Assembly (NCBI GenBank): GCA_019096155.1
Contig: JAHCVI010000001.1
Coordinates: 9,362,001-9,426,000, forward strand
Length of the DNA stretch: 64,000 nucleotides
Source of the DNA: Staphylotrichum longicolle
Taxonomy: Eukaryota; Ascomycota; Sordariomycetes; Sordariales; Chaetomiaceae
Direction: 5' to 3'
Within the stretch, counting starts at the first letter, position 1; every line of letters starts with the position of its first letter. Of the stretch, positions 12,058 through 24,148 are shown piece by piece. Below the pieces are notes generated by a model. It was not told the DNA's origin and ran no database searches. It was given only the letters and a program-made list of their open reading frames with translations. The position numbers were made by a program, and so were the translations under genes.

Positions 12058-13848
12058 GGTGGGCAGCTTGTCGCTCGAGCGGTGGGGGTTCTGCGATGAC
12101 TTGGGGAGGGGGGTGATGCCTGGGAAAAGCACACGCCACTGAGAACACCAAGCCCCGGGACCGGGACGCCTGGCGAGAAGGAAGCTGCTTCTTTATGAAG
12201 ACCGCTTGGCGGCACGGCGGAGGCTTGTTTCCAAGTACCGAGCGAAGGGATCATTGTGGGGAAGTGGTGTAACGGTACGGATGAAGGCCATGGGTAAGTT
12301 GGAGGGCCACATGGGGGATGCGTCTTAGAGACAGCACTCTGCATACTATGAGGCTAAATGATGGGACACATGACATAGGAACGTTAGATTGAAGGGCGTG
12401 TCGTCGTTCGATAAGCAGAGGGACAGGCATTCTGCCACTTCGTTAGCAGGAACGTTGTGCCACTGCAACCTCGTGTTGACCAGAAGAGAGATATTCAGTT
12501 TGCCATGAGCAAGATGTTCTGGAATGCTTTTCCAGCAGGAATTCTCTGCATGTTGAGGCGGAATGCGGCTGGGCACAAGATGGATGAGCTGAGTCTCTGG
12601 TTCGCCCGGTTAAAGATACCAGCCGTTGCTGGCGCCTGAGATGCTATTGCCTTATGAAGCAATATACCGCATCATAACTGCCCCATTTTATGAGGCGAGA
12701 GTCGCGGTAAATCGCATCTTAGAGGTCGGGGACAATCTAAAAATATGGGGCGGGTGTCGAAAGACCTGCCGCGCGCGGCAGATGTGCGATCCAGATATGG
12801 GAATTCCTAGTGTCATCGGACTCGGAGATGCTAGTACAAACCCAGGGGCAGTTGGAGCTCGAGGTGTTAGGTTGAAATAGTAGCCGGGCTCCCCCACCTC
12901 TGTATTACTTCTTGTCTTCCATGTTGCTAAAAGGTTCCAATCGCCTGCATTAAGTGTCTTGCCAAAATTGTGATTCGAACTCCCCAACATTCCTAAAACA
13001 GAAAGCAAGGTCCAACTGGTGTTCTCGCACATGAACAGAGCTTTGAAAAGACGTTCAAAGGACTTCCTCTTCTGAATATTAACTTGAATTCTCACGTTCG
13101 CCAATTCTACAGCTGACGAGACCAAGGCATGTCTTCTCTGCGGTACCCTGCTCAGCTTTAAAGGCCGAGGATCAAAAGTGAACTTCAGCAACGCATCTGC
13201 AGTGTTCATGCTTGCGCATACGCTGCGTGGGGGGCCCAAGAGTTCACCTCGCTGGGCATTTGCAACTCCTCTCCTATAAACACCGTGGCGGGTAGCCAAG
13301 GGGACACAACAAAGCATGCACGTGCTCACCAAGTGCCCCGAAACTAACAATGGTCGCCGATCGGTGGCTTGTTTAAAGTTCTTGGCCGCGCAGATAGCTC
13401 CGGATCGAGCTTGTCAGCCAACGCGACGAAACGCCCCGAATGGTGCAATGTCTGGGAGCTCCCGTGGATGGCTGCAAAGCCACGGGCCGCGAAGTTGCAT
13501 CGGCACTAGCATGCGTGACGAATCTGCAGACTCCCACGCCAAGAGTGCCGAAAAAGGCAGGATCTCAAGCGTCAAGGGGAGGCTGGCCCGGATCTGGGGT
13601 CTGGGCCTGCCATTGAGTAATCACTGTCGCAGCTTGCGACATTGATTGCTCGATAACATGAAGGGACTGGGACTCCATGATCAACAACCTTAAATGCTTT
13701 GATCAACACCCTCCTGCTTTCCGTAGGCTGCAACCAAACCAGACGGGTTCCTGCATGCATCTCGGGAGCGGCACCAAAGGGCAGATCATCTAGTACTTAA
13801 CTTTTAGTGTCATACTTTGTCGAAGGCCCGAAAGTACCCAGTCCCAGG
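12058..13848. other. Intergenic between divergent S28 and haloperoxidase-like genes
   Basis: Shared upstream region of two divergent genes. A 220-codon minus-strand frame at 12688-13350 begins at TTG and has no recognisable feature, so I do not call it. A missing first exon of the S28 gene may lie in the first 300 bases. Confidence 0.45.
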
Positions 13849-15391
13849 ATGAGACTATCCTTCATCACCTTGGCCACTGCTGCCGCAGTCGTCAATGCAG
13901 CGTACCCAGGGGACATTGTTTACTACTGGTAATTCACTCCTTGCCACTCGCGCTGGTCACGATTGGTAACCGTTCACCAGGGTGGATCAGTCTGCAACCT
14001 TTGTCAACGGGACCATCATAGGGGGTCTGCAGTCGCCTCCTTCGGCATGGGCCCAGGCGATCGTGCAAGGGGCCGTCTACCAAGCGGCCGTCAAATCCAA
14101 ACATGAGAGTCTCGAGTTCCAGCAGCTGGCCGTGTCTCACGCCGCTCATAATGCCCTCCTTTGGGTCTTCCACGGAACCCGTCTGTACAACCCGGTTGAT
14201 GCAGCTCTCCGCGCCGTCATCCCCTTGATCGGACTCGACCCCAACTCCGACAAGGGCAAGGAGGCTGCCAGATATGGCCAGATCGCGGCATCCAAGGTCG
14301 CTCACGCCCGCTCCGACGACAAGATCACAAACTTTGTCGACTTCACTTACGGTCCGAAGGAGCCCGGCGTGTATCAGCAAAGCCCCGGCTCCAACCCTTT
14401 CCCCGACACTCCCCAAGCCCGATTCGTCACCCCGTTTGCCGCGCTCGGTGATATCAGCCGCTTCCGGGCCCCTCCGCCGCCCAAGACCAACTCCAAGGAA
14501 TACGAGACCCAATTGCTCTACGTGAAGGAGCAGGGATCGCTTAATTCGACCGTCAGGACTCCTTACGACACCGACACGGCCTACTTCTGGCGCGAGTCTT
14601 CCATCACGTAAGCCCCCCCTCCCACCAACTCCCCTCCAACCGTCAAATGAACCACTCAAACTCACCCCCTGAACCTGAAAGTGGTTGGAACCGCCTCGCC
14701 GGCGCCGTGGTCGGCAACAAGCTCGCCACCAAGGTCGTCGAATCCGCCAAGTTCTACGCCCAGCTCAACTACGCCCTCGCCAACGCAGGCTTCGCCTCTT
14801 GGGACACCAAGTACACCCCCCCCCCCCCCCCCAATCCAATTCCCAGTCCCAACAACTGACCCCTCCTCCCAAAAAAAGATACGCCTACCTAGGCTGGCGC
14901 CCCGTGACCGCCATCCAACACCCCACGATCTGGGTCGCCTCGGGCGGGACGTCTCGGACGCCTCGTGGACCCCGCTGCTCCGGCCGACGCCGAGCCACCC
15001 GGACTACGTGTCGACGCACTCGACGTTCGGCGGGGCGGCGGCGGCGGTGCTGCGGGCGTGGAACGGCGGGTCCGACGCCATCAACGCGACGCTGAGCAGC
15101 ACCGTGGCGCTCGACAACCGCGGGACCATCACGCGGACGTTCACGAGCCTGAGGGCGGCCGCGGAGGAGAACTCCAAGAGTCGCGTGTTTGGAGGTGTAA
15201 GTCTTTTTGATTTTATTTTTTTTTACTTTTTCCCCCTCTTGACGGCTGTAACTTGTAACAGGAGGGGAACTTAAGCTGACCTGGTTCTGTAGATTCACTT
15301 TACCTTTGCTGGTGTTGAGGGTATCAAGTTGGGAGAAAAAGTGGCGACTGAGACGCTGAAGAAGTTTGATGACTACTGGGACAGATTCTAA
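13849..15391 (+). CDS. Vanadium haloperoxidase / PAP2-superfamily secreted protein, one frame break
   Basis: Five exons: 13849-13928, 13981-14607, 14682-14810, 14879-15196, 15293-15391. A signal peptide (MRLSFITLATAAAVVNA) precedes a helical domain. The metal/phosphate-site motifs are in order: YAYLGWRPVTAI, then HPDYVSTHS and RVFGGIHF. The Arg-Pro, Ser-x-His and Arg-x-x-Gly-x-His elements are typical of the vanadium chloroperoxidase/acid phosphatase fold. Exon 4 changes frame between about 14915 and 14955; adding one base restores both the protein and the splice phase of the next junction, so exactly one base is missing. Intron 3 begins with a 17-base C run (14816-14832). Function (halide oxidation or phosphatase) cannot be decided from sequence. 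Convergent with lys2, 271 bases apart. Confidence 0.8.
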
Positions 15392-15662
15392 CCGACTTTG
15401 GTGGATTTGATGTGACCATGCTCTCGCGGAGTGGTTGGAATTGGAGTAGGGAGAGAAGCAGAGCTGAGCCAACGTACCTAGGTAATCTAATACAATAGGC
15501 TGTGGAATGAAACAAACCGCAGAAATGAACAAGTTGGAAACCTGCGGTATTCATTTTCCTGAAATCTACCACAAACATCTACTTTAAGCTCACCACAAAC
15601 TCTACATGGCTCGACATCTACACACATCCCTTTTCTCTATCCCCAACCAGACGCACAGTCCT

Positions 15663-18600
15663 CTAAGCGGCACCGCCACGACCACCTGTCCCGCCCACCG
15701 CCAGCGCAGCCAGCACCTCTGGCTGCATCTCGGGCAGCGGCCTGCCCCTCCCGGTCGGGCGCGCAACAAACTTGGTCTCGGCCAGATACGCCAGGTACCT
15801 GCCGACGGCCTCCCTGCTGATGCCGTGGCCCGTGCTATCGTCGACGCCGGTCCACCGATCCGCGTCTGCTTTCAAGATGGCCACGGCATTCCTGTCGTCC
15901 ATCTCCGGCGCGCGCGTGTTGGCCGGCAGATCGTTGACGCAGAAATGGTACAGCGGCATCAGCGCGTGCTGCTCCTGATCCTTCTCCAGCGCACCCGCCG
16001 ACACAAACTTCTCGAGGTCCTCCTTCCACTGCTCGTAGCTCACCTCGGGTGTCGTGTAACCGTAGTACTCGAGGATGGAGAGGTACTCGCTCATCCGCAG
16101 ACGGGGGTGGGCCGTGACGTGAACGACGTGGACGCCGCCCGGGAGGGGGTTCAGTGCAGAGGCGACAACGACGCGGGCCACGTGGTTGACTGGGACGGCG
16201 TTGACCGTGTTGATGATGTGGGGGCGCGACGAGAGCTGGATGCAGCCCTTGAGCATGCGGATCAGGAAGTCGTCGACGTTGCTGACGCCCGTCTCGGAAT
16301 CACCCAAAATGTAACCGGGCCTGACGACCGACCCGAGGAGGCCGCGCTTGCCGGCTTCCCGGACGAGCTGCTCCGACACCCACTTGCTCTGGCCATAGCC
16401 GGTACCGAGACCGGACCGGCTTCCGCTCATGTCGTCCTCTTCCATGACGGCGCCCTGGCCGGTGCTGGTTTGCTTGTCCGAGAGCTGGATGTAGTGGTCC
16501 GTATCCAACACGCTGGTGGAGCTGACGAAGGAGAACACCTTGGGCTTGCCCTCATTGCAGAGCCTCATCGCGTCAATGGTGGACAGAACGTTCGAGGCCA
16601 TCATGTCTTGGTATCTCTTGACCCAGTGAACCGTGGCGCCGTTGTGAATCACGACGTCAACCTCTTGTGCAAGCGTCTGCCAGGTGGCATCGTCGATGCC
16701 CAGCTGAGGCTTGGACAAATCGCCCACGACCGCGCTCACCCTGCCGGTCCATTCATCCTTCCACAGGCCGTAACCCTGAAGAGATCGCTGGAGCCGTGCA
16801 AGGGCGGCCGAGGGCTCCTTAACACCTCGGACATGCGCAATGAGCTTCACGTTCCGCGCTGTCCGGTTAAGAACGTCCTGCACAAGGTAGGAGCCCAAGA
16901 AGCCCGTTGCACCAGTGAGGAAGACGGTCAGCTGCTCAGCCGAGCTGAGAGCCTGACCATCGGCAGACTGGTACTTCTCGGGCAGCTGGTGCAACAGCTC
17001 GTCGAGCGACTTGGCATATGCAGCCTCCCCGGCTTCGGGGCCGACGTTGCCGGCGGTGTGGTTCCGAATCTTGTCGACCTGGGCACTGAACCCAGCGAGG
17101 CTCCAGTGTTCGTAGAGGGTGCTGATAGGGACATCGGTGCCCAACCGCTTACGGACAGTCAGGAGGAACTGCTGCGCCAGCAGACTGTGCCCGCCGAGAT
17201 CAAAGAAGCCGTTCTCCCTCTTGATCGTCTTGGGGTTGAGGCCGCGGATGACGTCGGCCCAAAGCTGGGCCACGGTCTGCTCAGTTTCGGTAAGAGACTC
17301 CCAGTTCTTGATATCCTCCTCTGATGCATCCTCGACACGCTCGGCGACGTCGGGGAAGGGCAGGTTGGGCTTGTCGACCTTGCCGTTGGGGTTCAGCGGC
17401 AGCTTGTTGAGGACGATGTAGATGGTGGGGACGGCGTAGGTGGGAAGGCGCGTCTTCAAGTGATCGCGCACCTCGGTCTGCATTCTCCTGTACTTCTTCA
17501 GGTAGACGGTGACCGAGCCCATCTCAGTACCCTCGTCTTCGACATCCGCGAGCCCGCGGTCATGGAGCCAACGCTGCCATTCCTTGTTCTCCGGGACGAT
17601 GTAGCTGACAAGAGTGGGTTCCTCGTTACGATCTCTCCGGACAAGGGTCTTGCAATCGCGGATCAGAGGGTTTTGGCTCAAATTGCTGTCGATGTCGTTC
17701 AGCTCGATGCGGAAGCCACGAATCTTGACCTGATCGTCAGCGCGGCCCACACACTCGACGTCTCCCGACTCAAGGTATCGGCCGAGATCGCCGGTGCGGT
17801 ACATCCTGTCTCGGGGACCCTTGTAGTATCGCCGCCAGGGCTCGTCCTTGCTGATCTTCTGATCCTCATCGACCCACTTCTGGTTGTCGACAAACCAGTT
17901 CATCAAGAATTTCTCCTCGTTCAGCTTGGCATCTCCCAAATAGCCCCTGAGGTTATGGGTCAGTAACGGAAGCACAGACAGCACCCGGATCAATCTTACT
18001 CAGCAAGACCAGCAGCCCGCACAAAAATCTCGCCCACTTCGCCAACCTTGCACATCTCGGTCCGGTTTTCCCGGTTGACAACCAGCAGCTGAACATTCTG
18101 CATCCCCTTTCCAGCAGGAACGGTGTCCTTGAGCTTGTCCAGGTAGTCGGGCTCCCTCGCGCGGCTGGGAATCTCGTAGTAGCTGACTGCTCGTTGCGTC
18201 TCGGTTGTGCCGTACATGTTGATGATGTTGGCGTTGGCGGCAAGGCGCCGGAGGGCGCGGCAATCTCGTGTGGTGAGCACATCGCCCACAAAGAAGACGT
18301 GCTCCAGGCTGGGGAACTCTGCAGTGGCGCCACCGACAAGAATCTGACCCATAGCAGGGGTAAGATGTGTGACGGTCGGTTTGTGCTCCCTCATCCACTC
18401 GGCGAGCTTCTCGTGTTGGATATCCTCCTTGGAGGGAACGAGTAGTTGGGCACCAAGAAACAGGGGTGTGAAGATGTCGCGCTGCACGGGGTCGTGTGCA
18501 ATTCCGGAGAGAAGAGTGTATCTGCTCTCGGAGGAGAGGTGGAAGCGCTCGGCCATCCAGCCAAAGTACTTCACCAAGCTGTAATGACGCCCCAGCACAC

Positions 18601-19306
18601 CCTTGGGCCGGCCCTCGCTACCAGAGGTGAAGGAGAGCGTAGGGTTCGAGTCGGGGCCAACGATCACATCAGGAGGCGAGGACGCGAGCTGCCTGACGCT
18701 CGCAAAAATGTCCTGGCCGTCAACCTCGCCGCCGTACAGCACGCCGTCGTCTCGCAGCCTGAGGTCGGGAACATCAGTCTTGAGTTGGAGCTCGTCGTCG
18801 ATATACTTCTGGACCAGGGGTGCCAGGGGGCCGTTCTCGTCGGTAGCCCTTCCGATGCGCAGCAGGGCGCGGGGCTGGGAGACTTCGAGGTAGATCTGCT
18901 GTCGTGCGGGAGGGTAGGCGGGGTCGAGCACGGTCATGGTCGCGCCGGAGGCCTAGATTGGAACAAGAGCGTTAGAGGTGACTAGGTGCGACAGGAAAGC
19001 TCGAGTCTAGAGCGAGCGTACCAGAATGCCCATGAGGGCGACGACAAGATCGACGGAGCGGTGGGCCCAGATCATGACGACGTCGCCATTGGTGACGCCG
19101 GCGTTGTGCAGGTACCATGCTAGCGTGTTGGCGGCCTCGTAGATCTGGCGATAGGTGAAACTCCGCTCGGGCGTATTGGTCGACTTGGTCTCGACGACGC
19201 AAGTGCGGTCGGGATGGGCCTCGGCCTGGGCGCGGAAATGCTCCTGGATCGAGCCGACATAGCCCGACCAGTCAAGGTCGACGGTGGGATCCGGTAATTG
19301 AGCCAT
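15663..19306 (-). CDS. lys2: L-alpha-aminoadipate reductase, large subunit
   Basis: Three exons: 19306-19022, 18952-18000, 17946-15663; 1173 residues, about the family length. Domain order is that of the NRPS-like fungal enzyme. An adenylation domain comes first ('LSFTSGSEGRPKGVLG', YRTGDLGRY, VKIRGFRIEL). A carrier domain follows with the phosphopantetheine Ser in DLGGHSLL (S667). Last is a thioester-reductase domain with NADPH motif TGATGFLG (about 757-764). It activates and reduces alpha-aminoadipate to the semialdehyde in cytosolic lysine synthesis, and needs a PPTase (Lys5 type) encoded elsewhere. The start is chosen at MAQLPDPTVDLDWSG, which matches the usual N-terminus; no break in the frame. 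Divergent from the SUR7-like gene. Confidence 0.95.
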
Positions 19307-20545
19307 TGTCGAGTATGTGCAAGTGGCCAAGTGAGAGTCCGGAGCAAGCAACGCAGCGAGCGCAACGGAGCTCGAGGTGACTTATAAGCGTGGCTTGCAG
19401 AGGAATTTTCTCAGCAGTGACTCAATTGCGGCATTCAACACTCGACGAACTGCCCCTCCGACAACGGGCCGTGAATTTTAGTGGGGCTCGAATACTACCC
19501 CTCCCCCGCAGTCCCATTGATCTCCACTCATGTCCCCTGCACTTGGAAACTGTGGGTGTGACACGCATTCAGACTTTCACCGCTTCACAAACTTGCAGGT
19601 TCCTTCTCCAAAATCTCCAGGTTGGGAAACCCCGGGATTTTGGGACCATGTTGGGTTCTCAGAGCGCTGCACTCCAGCAGGGCTGCAGAGTATTGAATAT
19701 TTGTTTGGACTGGCGACACCGCTCCGAGAGGCTGCGCTTCCTCTTCAACGGTGCCAGGTTACATGACATTGCGATTCACCCGGGTTGTCATTTTGCCTCG
19801 ATGCTCGGCAAAGGCCGTGAAGTATTTCCTGCCGATTCCGTCAACAGTCTGGCGGTTTGGCTCCCTGTTCGGCCGGTTTTATGGGGCCGGCATCGTGCCC
19901 CACCCGGCGAATGTCCCGGAGACGGAGCCGGGCCCAGTCAGCAACGCATTGATACGTCGTCGCAGTTGAGTTGTGAGATGTGGAAGGCCCTCAGTTTTTC
20001 CCGTGGGCCCCAGCCCCTCCCCCCCCCCCCCCCCCCCCCAAAAAAACCCTTCCAGGGCTGTCCAAGATCCATGAGATATGGGTGACAGCACAGCTGTTGA
20101 ACCCCAGCTCCGAGAGCTTTCCTTCACGTTGGATCCCCAGGAACCCCCCTCATTGTCCACAAAGACAAGCAGCGCACCAACAGCCTGATGGGTTATTGCC
20201 ACTCGTAGCACCTGACATGGGGAACAAACGCGACAGATTTTCCATCTTGACCTAATGCATTGTTTCATGCTGTCACAGCCCAACAAGCATCTCCTTTGCC
20301 GTGTCACTCGTGGGTACACAGATCGGGATGACACCGTTTCGGCGGCTGCTACGGTCACCTGGAAGAAACCACCAACCGGCTTTTGTAGTTCTACGAACCT
20401 GCGTATATATCTGGCCCTCCATTTTGCTGCCTTGACTCTCCTTGGTTGACCGGTTTGCTGTTGCATTCAGGTAAACCTGATCTTCACTGCGAAGCACTCG
20501 CTCCTTCGCTTTCCTCGTCAAAGTAGCTCGCATCGTTGCGTCAAC
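19307..20545. other. Divergent promoter region of lys2 and the SUR7-like gene
   Basis: 1.24 kb between two divergent starts. It contains the 21-base C run at 20019-20039 followed by seven A. No coding evidence. Confidence 0.5.
20019..20046. repeat. Homopolymer C21 followed by A7
   Basis: 21 consecutive C (20019-20039) then seven A (20040-20046), the longest homopolymer in the window, about 500 bases upstream of the SUR7-like start. Its exact length is unlikely to be reliable. Confidence 0.9.
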
Positions 20546-21800
20546 ATGTTCTCTAGATACCATTTCTACCGGCTCTTCCCGGTAATATGCTCCTTTGCAG
20601 CCTTGATTCTGGTCATATTAGCACTCGTTGCGGGCAACAAACCAGGAGTCTTGGACGGCTACGATATCATCACAGTAAGTCAACCCCCACATGTCACAGC
20701 ACCACTGTCTCCTGACTGGGCTTACCCAACTAGGTCAACACCTCGAGCTTGGGAAACAACCTCGCCAACAAGATTGCCTCCAGAACCCGTTTACCGACTC
20801 GGACCACCACCGGTGACTGTGGGGGACTCGGCCCCCTCCTTGGTCAGGCCTGCGACAGCATGACTTCGGCCGCCGCCAACTCCATGGGCAAGCCCGGGAG
20901 TGAAGGGAGTGACACCAGCAACGACACTGGCAACAACGGTAGTGGCACCGTCGGTAATAGCAACGTCGGTAATAGCATCACCGGTAATGTGGCCGATAAG
21001 ATCCACGTCCCAGACTTTTACTCCCTCTACGCCCTAGCTGTCTGCGAGGGCAACTTTTCCGAGGCCGGAACCCGCAGCCTCACCCGATGCCATCCCTATT
21101 TTTCTGGCTGTATATTTTCCCTGCTCTCTCTGACTATCTCCCATCATACTGACACCGCCTCCCAGCTGACGCGTCCACCATCCCCTCCCTCCTCTCTACG
21201 ACCCTCAACCTCACCATCGGCACCCTCAACCTCAACGTCTCCCCCGCCGACCTCGGCCTGACCTACGCCGCGGAATCCACCCTCGACGGCCTCAACACGC
21301 TGCTCAAGGCCTTCGCCGTCATCTTCTCCATCGGCATCGGCTTCACCGGCCTCTCCTTCTTATCCTCGATCCCCGCCGTCGCGCTCGGCACGGACACCGT
21401 TAGGAAGGCGTATCCGTGGGGCGTGTGGACCAACCTCGTCTTTGCCTCGACGGCCGTGTTCTTTCTGATCCTGGCCGGGCTGGTCGCGGCGGCCGGCGCC
21501 AAGGTTGCCGAGGCCAGGATCAACGAGCTCGGGGACCAGATCGGGCTGGCGGCGGTTGCTGGGAAAGATTGGGTCACTCTCGCGTGGGCTGGGGTGGCGT
21601 TGATGGTGGCGGTGTTGCTGTATTGGGTCTGGAGGGCCGTGAGGCTGAGGAGAGCGGGTCGGATGCAGGGCGACGGGCATCACGAGGAGGAGCAGAAAGC
21701 GCCACCACCTCCCTTTCCCGCTCCGCACTTTCGGAGTGCCCCTTTGCCGATGATATCTCCAATTCAAAGGTATCCGCCTCCTCCGCCCCCTGGGGTTTGA
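20546..21800 (+). CDS. SUR7/PalI-family plasma-membrane protein
   Basis: Three exons: 20546-20674, 20734-21109, 21166-21800; 379 residues, frame intact. Topology fits the SUR7/PalI family: one TM segment at the N-terminus (about residues 10-30, 'FPVICSFAALILVILAL'), then a long outside loop rich in Asn/Gly/Ser with Cys residues and several N-x-S/T sites. A block of three TM segments follows ('LLKAFAVIFSIGIGFTGL', 'LVFASTAVFFLILAGLVAA', 'WVTLAWAGVALMVAVLLYW'), then a cytosolic tail ending in PPPPPPG. Members sit in eisosomes or take part in ambient-pH sensing and wall integrity; which applies here cannot be told. The exon 2 donor (GTATAT) is weaker than the others. Convergent with the SET gene. 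Confidence 0.8.
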
Positions 21801-22089
21801 GCCAGGAATGAAGTCTGGGAAGAAATTCCGGATCACTAGAAATAGTCCATCTCCGAGAGGAAAGCGGACAAACATGTGGCGGGGAAGGACTGGGCATTTG
21901 CGTCAAATCCTTCTTCGTCTCGCAACATTGAGGCGCTCACCTCCAGATACGATCAGAGACACATGGTCAGGTACCATTTTGCCATGATAATTAATAGAAT
22001 TAAATAGTGGTCTTGAGTCACTATCTACCTTACTACTAGTTCATGATGGTAATCTCTCGATGCTCATGACTCCTGGCCCCCTTTTTTCC

Positions 22090-23467
22090 CTAGTTCCCCC
22101 TCGCCTGCGTCTTGTTTCCAGCCGCCGTATCCCCCCTCCCACTCGTCACCTTGACCGCCCAAGACCAGTGCGCCTTCGGATTCTCCGCCAGCCACGCCAT
22201 CGACTCGATATCCCTCGCATGCGGGCCCGTCTCCCTCTCCAGCGCAGCCACCGCCTCGTTCGCATACTCCCTCGCCCGCTCCTCGTTCCCAAACATGGAG
22301 TAGATCAGCGCCGCGCGCGTGTACGTCGGCCCCAGGTACGAGTCCAGCCTCTCGGCCACGTACAGCTCCACCAGCTTGCCGCCCATCTCGGGCCGCATCC
22401 CCTCCGCTCCCGGCTTGGACATGATGGACTCGATCTCCTCCTCGAGCGCGTCGATCTGGCGGATGCGCGCGTCTGACGCCCCCGACTCCAGCGCCGAGAG
22501 GGCGCACTGCGAGCAGGAGCAGTTGAAGCCCCATTCGCTGAGCTGGGTCTGGCGCTCGGAGCGCGGGGTCTGGCTGTAGATGTAGCTGACTGTGAGCTCC
22601 TCGCCGGCAGGGATGTCCCGGACCGCGACGGTGGTGTGGGTCAGGTTGGCGATGCGGTAGAAGATGCTGGGAACCCCGTGTGAGATGCGCTGGTATACAG
22701 AGTTGGCAGGTTTGAGAGGATAGTTGGGGGACTCACTTTGGCCGGCAGTCGTGGTTGAACTTGCTCACTTCGGGAAACAGCCCCAAGTGGAGTGACTGCT
22801 TGCGGTCGCCGTCGACGAACATCCGGAATGAGTTCTTCTCAACCTTGTCGTAGACTGTGTCGCCCGTCTGGCGTAAGAAACGTCCCCTGGTGGGCTCAGG
22901 GAGCCTATCCACGGCATCTCGATATAGCTTCTCGCGCACCTCGGGCTCGAGGTCGAGATGTGGAGTGGACTGGATCAACATGGCCGGTGCCCGCTGCATG
23001 ATGATCTCGCCTTTACGGATGGTCCGGTTGGCAATCAATCCTGTCCCCTTGCCAGGCACTTCGGCCTCATAAAATGCGGTTGGTTCAACTCCAACGCTTC
23101 GAGGAATGAACGAGTTTGCGGTGATGTAGGCGTTGCGTGCTGTGGTGATGAGGGCCATGCCCTCGCCCGCGTCGGGTTTCGAAAAGAGACAGAACTCCGC
23201 GAAACAGTGCTCTGGCCCTTTCCATTCGGGGGGGAGCTTGTAGTCTCTTGGACGTTCATATCGATCGCGTTCGCTGGTCCAGAGTTCTGGGGTTTCGACC
23301 TCGAAGAGTAGTGGTGGTTTTTGTTTTAGCTGCGGTGCCACACAGGTCACCCGGTCTTCAACGACCAACGGGCTCCATGAGCAACTTTCTGCCTTGATAA
23401 TATGCTCTCCCAGGCCTACTGCCAGTCTCACCGTGGATAACACTGCGAAGAGAGCCAGGGCGTACAT
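22090..23467 (-). CDS. SET-domain protein with N-terminal signal peptide
   Basis: Two exons: 23467-22737 and 22666-22090; 435 residues, frame intact. The N-terminus is a good signal peptide (MYALALFAVLSTVRLAVG), followed by about 120 residues of unassigned sequence with Cys pairs. The SET core begins at 'GKGTGLIANRTIRKGEII' and includes NHDCRPN (the N-H-x-C-x-P-N substrate-site motif, split by the intron) and the closing 'GEELTVSY'. A post-SET Cys cluster follows (WGFNCSCSQC), then a helical, TPR-like tail. SET proteins of this SMYD-like type methylate lysines, usually in nucleus or cytosol; a secretory signal is out of place for that and is the odd feature. The nearby SET gene at 26205-28430 is a different subtype. 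Confidence 0.82.
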
Positions 23468-24148
23468 GGTGAAGCCGTTGGAAGTCGACTGAGGTCTGAC
23501 GCCTGGTTGTCTTCAAGGGGAAAGTATGCGATTCAACTGGGGGAAAGTTTTAATACCAATGCACGCCCAGAACCTGGCCTCGACTTCTCATTAACATGTG
23601 TCTCACCCGTGTCGATCTGTCAAGTGGAAAACGACCAATGGCCGGGTCGACATTTGCCTAAATGTCGTAGATATGGTTGCCATGACGCCAAGTCAATCAA
23701 TCGGAAGAACTACCTCCAGTTCTTGGTCACCAAACAGGGCATTTACCACGTATATGGGTATATGGATAGTTCTAGGGCTTGGTGTTCCTTTCTTGACACC
23801 GGAATGAACTTGTGAATGCTTGTGATGGAAAAGGGGGTCAACCCTAACCCCATCAACCTACCTATCGAACCAAACCTCCGGGACAAGGCAAGAAACCAAG
23901 ACTATGGGACCGGCACCGAGCTGCGGGGCTATATTGATTTTTGATTTATTGATAAATCTGGCCTTTAGTAAGTTGAACCAAGTTTCAGCGGGGGAGCTCA
24001 GGAGATCTCATAAGCGTCTCAATTCCAGTATTGTCAGCCTCCTCAGCGGTCTCACCCACCCTCCACCTCCCTCCTCACTGAATGTCCCAACAAACTCCTT
24101 CACCGCGTCCCTCCAGCCTCTTCATCCACTGGTTCATGCAAATGCCCG
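23468..24148. other. Intergenic upstream of the SET/signal-peptide gene
   Basis: 680 bases between two minus-strand genes, holding the promoter of the SET gene and the 3' end of the next gene. Nothing else recognised. Confidence 0.5.

Noticed and set aside
12688..13350. 220-codon minus-strand open frame in an intergenic region
   Set aside because: Begins at TTG, has no motif or plausible splice partner, and its composition is unlike neighbouring proteins.
15606..17324. 572-codon + strand open frame opposite lys2
   Set aside because: It is antisense to a complete, motif-rich lys2 exon and has no domain features; the frame is open because of GC-rich codon bias.
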